A stretch of DNA of 64,000 bases from the NCBI RefSeq assembly GCF_907164915.1, contig NC_061866.1, positions 49,221,370-49,285,369 of the forward strand. The letters are read 5' to 3'. The DNA is from Impatiens glandulifera. Taxonomy: Eukaryota; Streptophyta; Magnoliopsida; Ericales; Balsaminaceae. Made by a program: the position numbers and the translations under genes. The notes beneath the pieces were generated by a model. It searched no databases, was not told the origin of the DNA, and saw only the letters and a list, made by a program, of their open reading frames with translations. Numbering within the stretch: position 1 is the first letter of the stretch; each line of letters opens with the position of its first letter. Positions 57,441-64,000 of this stretch are shown one piece after another.

Positions 57441-59960
57441 TTTTCCACTCCACTCACTTTTGTCAATTTTTATCAATTGCAGATCACAATTTATTTGTTA
57501 GCTGTTTTGTCCTCTATGATGGAGAGTGGAAAGTTGATGATGGCAGTGTTACTTCTTTTGTCTCAAGTTCATGTGTGGGTGTGACTCTATCCAAAAATAC
57601 TATATATGACGAATTAACTAACATTGTCGATGATGTTATTCGTGCAGACAAATTGAGATATGATTTAGTGTTCAAAGTCAAGTATAATATGGTTTTGACA
57701 ACTGTTCCTCCTGCTCTTATCACCCTAAATAGGGATGTGATGTTCTATGTAAAAGAAATTTTGAATTCACTCCCTTAGCTTCACACTCCTCTGTGTGTCT
57801 TTTTAGTAGACAAGTCACTACCTTCACACCCAACTCAAGAAAGCAAAATACCAGGAGAGGAGGAGGTTCCTGATCTTGACGAATTCCCTATATTTGAGCA
57901 GAATGTCTTTCAAAGTCAAAATGACATATTAGTAAACCATGTAGATGAAGGATGCCCTAGTTTGCGTTAGAGTGAATTGGTTGCTAGTGTCGCCGCTCCT
58001 TCTATTGCACCCCGGGAACCAATCACTTCCCATATGAGGAAAACATCCAGCCATAGTGAGTGGCTTAATTCATATGAACCAATTGAGGTTGAAATACCTA
58101 CTCAATTAACCCTTGAAAATGGATTGGAAGTGGGTACGTTTTCTTGAGGACAAAAAAAAAACTTCAATTGAGGTTGTATAGTAATGCGATGGCTAATCAT
58201 TTTGAATTCAAAGTGGATAAGTCAACAAAAGATCTTTGGTTTGTGAAATGTGTGAATGAGAACTGCAAGTGGAGATTGCGTGCTGTGAAAGGAAAATTCC
58301 AAAAGATGTTTGAGATTCGAAAATTAGTAAAAGAACACACATGCTCAATTTTAACAAGACAAGAGGATGTGAGACAAGCACAATCATGGGTAATTGGGGA
58401 GTGTATCAAACGTAAGTACATGGACCATCATCATAACTACATGCCTAAGAAAATAATGTAAGACATACAGGCAAACTATGAGTTAAATTTGACCTATAAT
58501 AAGGTTTGAGATCTAAGAAAAAGGCCTTAATGGTGGTGCATGGAATTATGGAGGATTCATATGGAAAATTGTCATCATATCTGTTCATGTTGGCAAAGAA
58601 TAACCCATGTACCATAACTGACATCCAGATTGACGAGCATGGCCACTTCAGGTATATGCTCATGTCCTAGGCGTCTTCTCAATTAGGGGTTTCAGAAGTT
58701 GTCGTCCTGTATTGTGCATTGATGCTAGTTTTCTTAAGCATAAGATTGAAGGTCAACTATTGGTTGCGATATCATTGGATGCGAATGAACAACTATATCC
58801 CGTTGCTTTTAACGTCGTTGATTTGGAGAATAATAACTCTTGGACATATTTCATGCAACAACTAAGAGCGACAATTGGATTAGTCCCAAATCTCGTATTT
58901 GTATCCGATAGACATTCAAGTAATGACAATGTCTTGTCCGCAGTTTTTCCAGAAGCACATCACGATGCATGCACATACCACATCAAAATGAATATTATGG
59001 CCAAATTAAAACCGATAACTGCCACGTTGAGTTTGATTTGGCTTCTCACGCATACACAGTTCAATCAACATTTTGACAAGATCAACGCTAAGGACCCTCA
59101 GATTACTGTCTATCTGGAACAAATAGGACTTGAGAGATGAAGTCGTGCATTTTTTCCCGGTTTGCGATACAGTCAAATGACAAACAATTACGCCGAGATC
59201 TTTAATAGTCAGAGTAGAGATGCTAGAAAGTATCCAATATCAAACTTAACTAACTATTTAAGATTCACAATACACGTATGATTTCATCAAAGAAGAGAAA
59301 AAGCTTTCAATCACACAAAATGTTTATCTCCATATTATGAAAAATCTTACGTGACTAAGCTGAGAAGGCCATATTCTACCATATTAATTCGCTTAACCGA
59401 TTCCAGTTCTATGTGCATGACGGTGAATATGATTTTCAAGTTGACTTCGAAGCTCGAACATGTACTTGTAGGCTATTTGATGTATCTGGTCTTCCTTGTA
59501 CATATGCCTTGGCTGCTGCCCGTTTCCAGAAATCTGTTCCCTATGAGTGTTGCTCAAGGTTAGATAATTACTTAAATCACAATGTAGTTAGTTGTTTAAT
59601 TCTAAGATTGAATTTATGGCTTAAATCACATTTTTCAGATTTTACTTAACTAAAGCGTGGTGCAATGCATATGCGGAGACATGTTATCTAGTTTGTAATG
59701 AAGGTCCTTGGGATATTCCACAAAATATCAAGGAACGAGTGTGTGCCTAAAACCCTATCAAGATTAAGAAAGGACGAACAACAACAAAGTGTAGGTCATC
59801 ACAAGGTGAGCCTCGTAAGGAACAAAAATGGTGTAACTCATGCGACAGTCGAGATCATAACAGGGCAACATGCTCAGCAGTTATGTCTGCACCATCTACT
59901 GCAAGACAATCTTGCACACAATCTTCACAATCTAGTGCACAACCTTTGGCATGAATAAAA
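57440..59960 (+). pseudogene. mudrA-type MULE transposase, decayed
   Basis: Pieces in order: N-terminal block FVLYDGEWKVDDG, LSKNTIYDELTNIVDDVIR and LITLNRDVMFYVKEIL (57480-57778); a MuDR zinc-finger-like block DLWFVKCVNENCKWRLRAVK with EHTC (58200-58350); the MULE catalytic domain CIDASFLKHKIEGQLLVAIS, FVSDRHSSNDNVLSAVF and HDACTYHIKMNI (58712-58990), with Asp residues in place; and a SWIM zinc finger CTCRLFDVSGLPCTYA (59458-59505), where the last ligand is Tyr instead of His. Stops (for example at 57776, 57968 and 58459) and frameshifts break it, so it cannot make transposase. Confidence 0.85.
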
Positions 59961-60224
59961 AATAGTGATGTGTAGTTTTTGGCATTATGTAATTTGTAGT
60001 TTAATGCATATTTATCTAACAAGAGGTCTTTTGGCATTATGTGATTTGTAGATTAATGAATATTTATCTAACTCTTTGTTTGTTTGCTTATTTGGACATT
60101 ATAAAGTGCAGAATTATTATAAGGTGTAGAATCATTAATTGGTTTAGGGTTTATGGTGTAGTTTAATGCCACATTGAGTTTGTTTGCTTATTTGTAGTTT
60201 AATGCATGCATGTGATCATAAAGC

Positions 60225-60428
60225 ATGCAGTATACATGAGGCGCAATATGCAGTATGCGTGGGACGTAAAGTACACATTGCGTGGGGCGCAATGTGCAGT
60301 ATGCGTGGGGCGCAATGTGCAGTATGCGTGGGGCGTAATTTACATATTGCGTGGGGCGCAAAGTGCACATTGCGAGGGGCGCAATGTGCAGAATGCGTGG
60401 GGCAAGGGGCGCAATGTGCACAATGTAA
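60225..60428. repeat. Short-unit array of the second MULE, site 2 (between the convergent genes)
   Basis: About eight units of the gcgtggggcgcaatgtgcagtat kind (about 23 bases), mostly direct. It stands at the place that matches array 1 of the first MULE, next to the 3' end of the Ulp1 gene. Confidence 0.85.
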
Positions 60429-60662
60429 AATGTAGACTATTAATAAAACTGCACATTTTCATCTTTCATACATAACAAAACTTTTGTTATGCACATTTTC
60501 ATCTTTCATACATAACAAAACTGCACATTTTCATATTTCATACATCACAAAATATATTACAAATTGTACGTAACAAAATTGTTAATTACATTTGTATATC
60601 TATAGCCAAAAATCTTCTGTAACTTTCTTTAGCAACAACTTTCCACTTGAGATAAATAGAAT

Positions 60663-62649
60663 ATCTACGGGTCTATTATTTGGTGGAATAACCTTACTGC
60701 CGTTTCTTTCTCCAAAAATTCATGTATTTGGTGATCACATTTGATACATCCATTGAAGTAGTAAGGTATTCCATATATATAACAGTAAATACACTACAGT
60801 CCCCACTTTTTGTTGTCTTTGGAATTATTGGGTGTGGTATTATAGAATATGACATATTTTCCAAGTTGAATCGCGGATACTTGACATTTTCGATATGGGT
60901 GAATCCCTGTTCAAGCAAGTATGGAAACATTTGACACATTGGTTTCATGAAGTTGTCATATACATTCTTTGGGAAAAATTTTATGTTCGCAGTCATATAC
61001 GTATATGCACCAATCTTGTAGATGAACCTGACACATGACCTAGTGCATTAGCTTCAGGTTCATAGGGATATATATGATATCAACACTATTCAAAGAAGTT
61101 AAATATCTGTCAATATCACCAATTAAATATTCCATAAATGGTATGTCTTCCTCTTCTTGGCCAACTTCTTCTTCTTGGCCAAATTCTTCTTCTCCTCCTC
61201 CTTCCTCAACTCTACCGCCTTCCTCTTCTTGGCCAACTCCTTCAGCCTCTCATTCATCTCCTCCTTCTTCGTCTTGGCCAAATCATCATCCTCCTCCTTC
61301 GTCTTTGCCAAATCATTATCCTCCTTCTTCACATCCTCCTTCTCCATTAAATTAATATTCTTTTGTTCCTTTATTTCCCCCAGTAATGTGATTATAAGAT
61401 GTTAATTCTTTTTTATGAGCCTAATTTCAGTTTTAAGCTCATTTACATCTTTTGTCAGCTCATCAAATTTTATATCAGTATGGGCTTGAGACATTCGTTT
61501 GGGTGCAACACTAGATGTAGAATTGTCTTCATTAGTTTGAGAAGTCGTCGCAGAAGGGACTGGTCGAGATGACCGAGAGGTGTCTTGGCTAGTTTCAGGG
61601 TTGGGGAACTGGGGACTAATTAGTCTCCTCTTCTTGGTCGGCGGTTTGGTAGTCCTTTCATCTTCATTATTTCTCTCTCTCCCATCCAATTCAAAGAATT
61701 CATCATAAATGTTGTCTCCCATATCTTCAAAGTCCTCCCTAGAGTACCGACTCTTCTCCTCTTCAGACTCATCAATTTTGGTGAAAACATTGCACTCCTA
61801 GAGGGCAGTGTCTACCTCCTGGATGGAATAACTCCTGAAGAATGTATAGAGCAATATCTTTGGATATGTAGCCTCTTGCTGCACTGTCATTTCCGCAAAT
61901 TTGGGGACAAATGTCTTGATAAGGTCATAGGTCCACACTTGAAAAGCTAGTGCGAACCCATGTATAATATAAACGACATCACATACGCCTTTACCCTTTC
62001 AAGTTTTCCTTTTGGCGAGATATACCTCCCGGAGGTGTTTCATATCTTTGTCAATACCTTTCAGGGTTGCTCTAAAGAACACATTTCCCCATAAAAATTA
62101 GAGTAACATCTCCATGTCCTCCACCATGCAGAAGATTTTCATACTTACCATCCTCCTATTATCAGGAGCGAAGAGGTACTGGTAAATAAGGTATATGAGC
62201 CCCATCTTCTATGCATCCTCCTTATCAGAGCATTGGAGGAAACATGTTTCAACCTCTGTCACTCTAACCATCATTTTACCATTAAAATATTTTTGGACCA
62301 GGGGTGGACATTCTTCACCTTGCTTGTTTTCCACCAAAGGAAATTTGCCAAAGTTGAGGCATGTCACCAATTCATAATCCTTCATGACCTAGCAGACCTC
62401 CTCACCATTGACTAAGAACCTTATCTCCTTCGAATTTGAGATGATTTTCCTGATCAGTATCTGATGGAGTATTATTCCTGAGAAAAATATTGTAAGGGCT
62501 TTGAATAGATACTAGAATTGGGTCTGCAAAGCCATATCCAAAAGATCAAGGTGAGTAAATCTCTTATTTATCCTTGCCAAGCTGGTGCCGGTGGATTTCC
62601 ATGAAACACGACCAGCAAAATTATTAATAATGGTTTTGGCTGGTGCCAT
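60663..62649 (-). pseudogene. DUF1985 + Ulp1-type (C48) gene of the second MULE, decayed
   Basis: The minus strand starts at 62649 (MAPAKTIINNF...GRVSWKST), right after an AG acceptor. Recognisable pieces follow: DYELVTCLNFGKFPLVENK, YLFAPDNRR, HGFALAFQVWTY, EFFELDGRERNNEDERTTK, a Lys/Glu-rich linker, then the C48 part with CIYVYDCEHK and SGDCSVFTVIYMEYL. Many stops interrupt it (for example in LNGEEVC*VMKDYE and EDMEMLL*FLWGN). The catalytic His region reads MH*VMC. The N-terminal frame without the first MULE's shift near its start shows the ancestral reading GRVSWKST. Confidence 0.85.
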
Positions 62650-62684
62650 CTGCAAAGAAACAATTTGTTAAATTAATGATGTTG

Positions 62685-62875
62685 GGGACGCAAAGTGTCA
62701 AATTGCATTTTTCATGGGGCACAATGTGCAATATGCGAGGGACGCAAAGTGCATTTATCGTGGGACGCAAATTACATTTATCGTGTGACGCAAAGTGCAT
62801 TTTTCGTGGGACACAAATTATAATTTGCGTGGGACGAAAAATGCATTTTGCGTGGGACGTAATATACAGAAAGAT
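62685..62875. repeat. Short-unit array of the second MULE, site 3 (upstream of the Ulp1 start)
   Basis: About seven to eight units of the gacgcaaagtgcatttttcg kind (about 24 bases), mostly direct with inverted variants. It is in the place that matches array 3 of the first MULE. Confidence 0.85.
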
Positions 62876-62899
62876 TCTCATACTCAGAATAATAACCAT

Positions 62900-64000
62900 T
62901 CATACTGTAAAGTTAAGTTTTAAATAAATTAAAAAAAAAGAAAAAGAAGTGGCTGATAGAGGGCCACGTAAGTGGCATAATTTTACAAGGCGTATATTGA
63001 TTCAGTAGTCCATCTTTCTCTCTCTCTACATTTCCAGCAGCTTCTCCATCTTCCCAGCTTCTTCTCCATCTTCAACTTTAGCAGTGGCATTCCAACCCAG
63101 CAAGCTTCCTACCTTACCCTTCTTCAGCCGATCCACTTCAGCAGCTCAACTCATCCGATCAACATCCTCATCTTCAACAGATCTTCATTAGTTCAGCAAC
63201 AGATCATCTTCATCATCAACATTTCATTTGGATTTAAAGGAAAGAAGAAGAGAAAACATAGAATGAAGGAATATGGATTATCTGGTTTTGGATGAACTTG
63301 AAGATGAGAAAAGGTATTTAGGGTTTATGTATAAATTTGAATGGTTATTGGAAGAGAATGAAAATGATTGTTGGATTTAAGGAAGTAAATTATATGGATT
63401 ATTAGTAGGTGGAAATATATAGACTGATTTGAGTTTAATTTGATAATTGAAGGAAGAAAGTGTCAAAGACCCATTTGAAAATAGCAAAGGATAGTTGGTA
63501 GAGCTTAAGAGTAGAAATAACTAGATATTGGGGGTTAGGTAAGAAATTATACATTCTTACAGTTTATTTTACTAAAATGTGATTATGTTGATAAAATGGT
63601 TTTATTAAAATGTATTTCTAAACTTATGGATCAAGTTGACATGGAAATGTTTTGATAAAATGTTTAATAAAAGGATTTGATAAAACGTTTGACAAAAATG
63701 ACTTGATAATGTGATTTATAAAATGATTTGCGAAACTAGTTGATAAAGTATTTTTGATAAGCCTATGCTAAATACTTTGTGAAAGACTGATACATATGTA
63801 TAGATTTGATTATGTGAATAATACAAGAATGATTTTATTACTCTGGATAGGATTCTGTACTTATTTATTTGATAATGGTTATTAATGCCTCGAGTGCTTA
63901 TACCGGTAATGAGTCAACGCGTGACAGTCACGTCCGGTTGATGGTTAATGAGTCAATGTAGGACCCCCAAATCCTCATTGATGGTTAATGAGTCAACGCA
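62900..64000. other. Unassigned repeat-like sequence at the window end
   Basis: A CT-rich leader-like stretch (63008-63235) is followed by AT-rich DNA, with no coding frame recognised. The end has tgataaaatg words and three copies of taatgagtcaa (about 63907, 63945 and 63986) in a ttgatggttaatgagtcaa context. Such phrasing is common in LTR-retrotransposon terminal repeats, but no LTR borders, primer site or gag-pol is inside the window. Confidence 0.4.

Larger units (their letters stand above)
55349..57624. repeat. Two tandem copies of a 1138-bp unit at the left end of the second MULE
   Basis: Copy 1 (55349-56486) and copy 2 (56487-57624) both run from tacaatagtttttctcccta through a CT-rich leader, an acgcaaagtgcagtctgcgt array and a coding part FVLYDGEWKVDDGG/S, up to ...TLSKNTICDELTN (copy 1) and ...TLSKNTIYDELTN (copy 2). 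Differences are few. Only copy 2 goes on into the rest of the transposase. Confidence 0.9.
55860..62930. mobile_element. Second MULE, with decayed mudrA and decayed DUF1985-Ulp1 gene
   Basis: Within about 7 kb lie a rightward transposase gene with MULE features and a leftward DUF1985-Ulp1 gene, convergent near 60.2-60.7 kb. The left part has ttgaccattttacccttaat, which resembles the inner TIR of the first MULE (ggtcagttttaccctttatt). I could not find a matching right end; the element may be truncated near 62900 or its end diverged. Boundaries are therefore approximate. Compared with the first MULE it shows the full two-gene arrangement. Confidence 0.7.

Overview
This is nuclear DNA of a flowering plant, and the gene set and intron style point to a eudicot. 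The evidence is AT-rich intergenic DNA, GT-AG introns with short exons, plant-specific families (pectinesterase with inhibitor domain, receptor-like cytoplasmic kinase, DUF241/BPS1-like, plant HMGB with acidic tail), a miR171 precursor, plant-type U3 snoRNA promoters, and MULE and hAT transposons. I cannot name the species. All exon models were read by eye from open frames and splice signals.

Left half (about 3.6-35.7 kb), an ordinary gene-bearing arm. In order: pectin methylesterase (+), HMGB chromatin protein (-), GET1/WRB-like tail-anchored-protein receptor subunit (+), myristoylated receptor-like cytoplasmic kinase (+), half-size ABCA transporter with 14 exons (+), mitochondrial NAD-isocitrate dehydrogenase regulatory subunit (+), DUF241 protein (+), MIR171 (-), SR45a/Tra2-like splicing factor (-) and prolyl 4-hydroxylase (+). 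All eight multi-exon genes and both simple ones read through without a break. The neighbours share no pathway. A 1.4-kb hAT relic with a perfect 8-bp target duplication and two probable hAT-type MITEs lie between them.

Right half (about 36.5-55.2 kb), a segmentally duplicated cluster. It holds five U3 snoRNA genes or near-full copies, each with an upstream sequence element, 24 nt, a TATA box, 31 nt, then the RNA start, and most end at a T-run: the plant Pol III U3 layout. Several decayed U3 copies are interleaved. The same blocks carry pieces of a plant U-box (PUB) ARM-repeat gene. The longest piece keeps an open ARM-repeat frame but has neither the U-box nor the usual first exon.

Two Mutator-like elements carry a DUF1985 + Ulp1 (C48) protease gene. 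The first (37174-41561) has long TIRs and an 8-bp target duplication, sits inside the U3 cluster (the empty site survives in paralogous blocks), and has no transposase. The second (about 55.3-62.9 kb) has a decayed mudrA transposase convergent with a decayed DUF1985-Ulp1 gene. Both carry arrays of short GC-rich units at comparable places, but the unit sequence differs. In the first element each array is a large palindrome, one with a 56-bp perfect stem, and one array unit supplies the 3' splice site of the Ulp1 exon. These arrays are the most unusual structure in the window. The last kilobase is unassigned repeat-like DNA.
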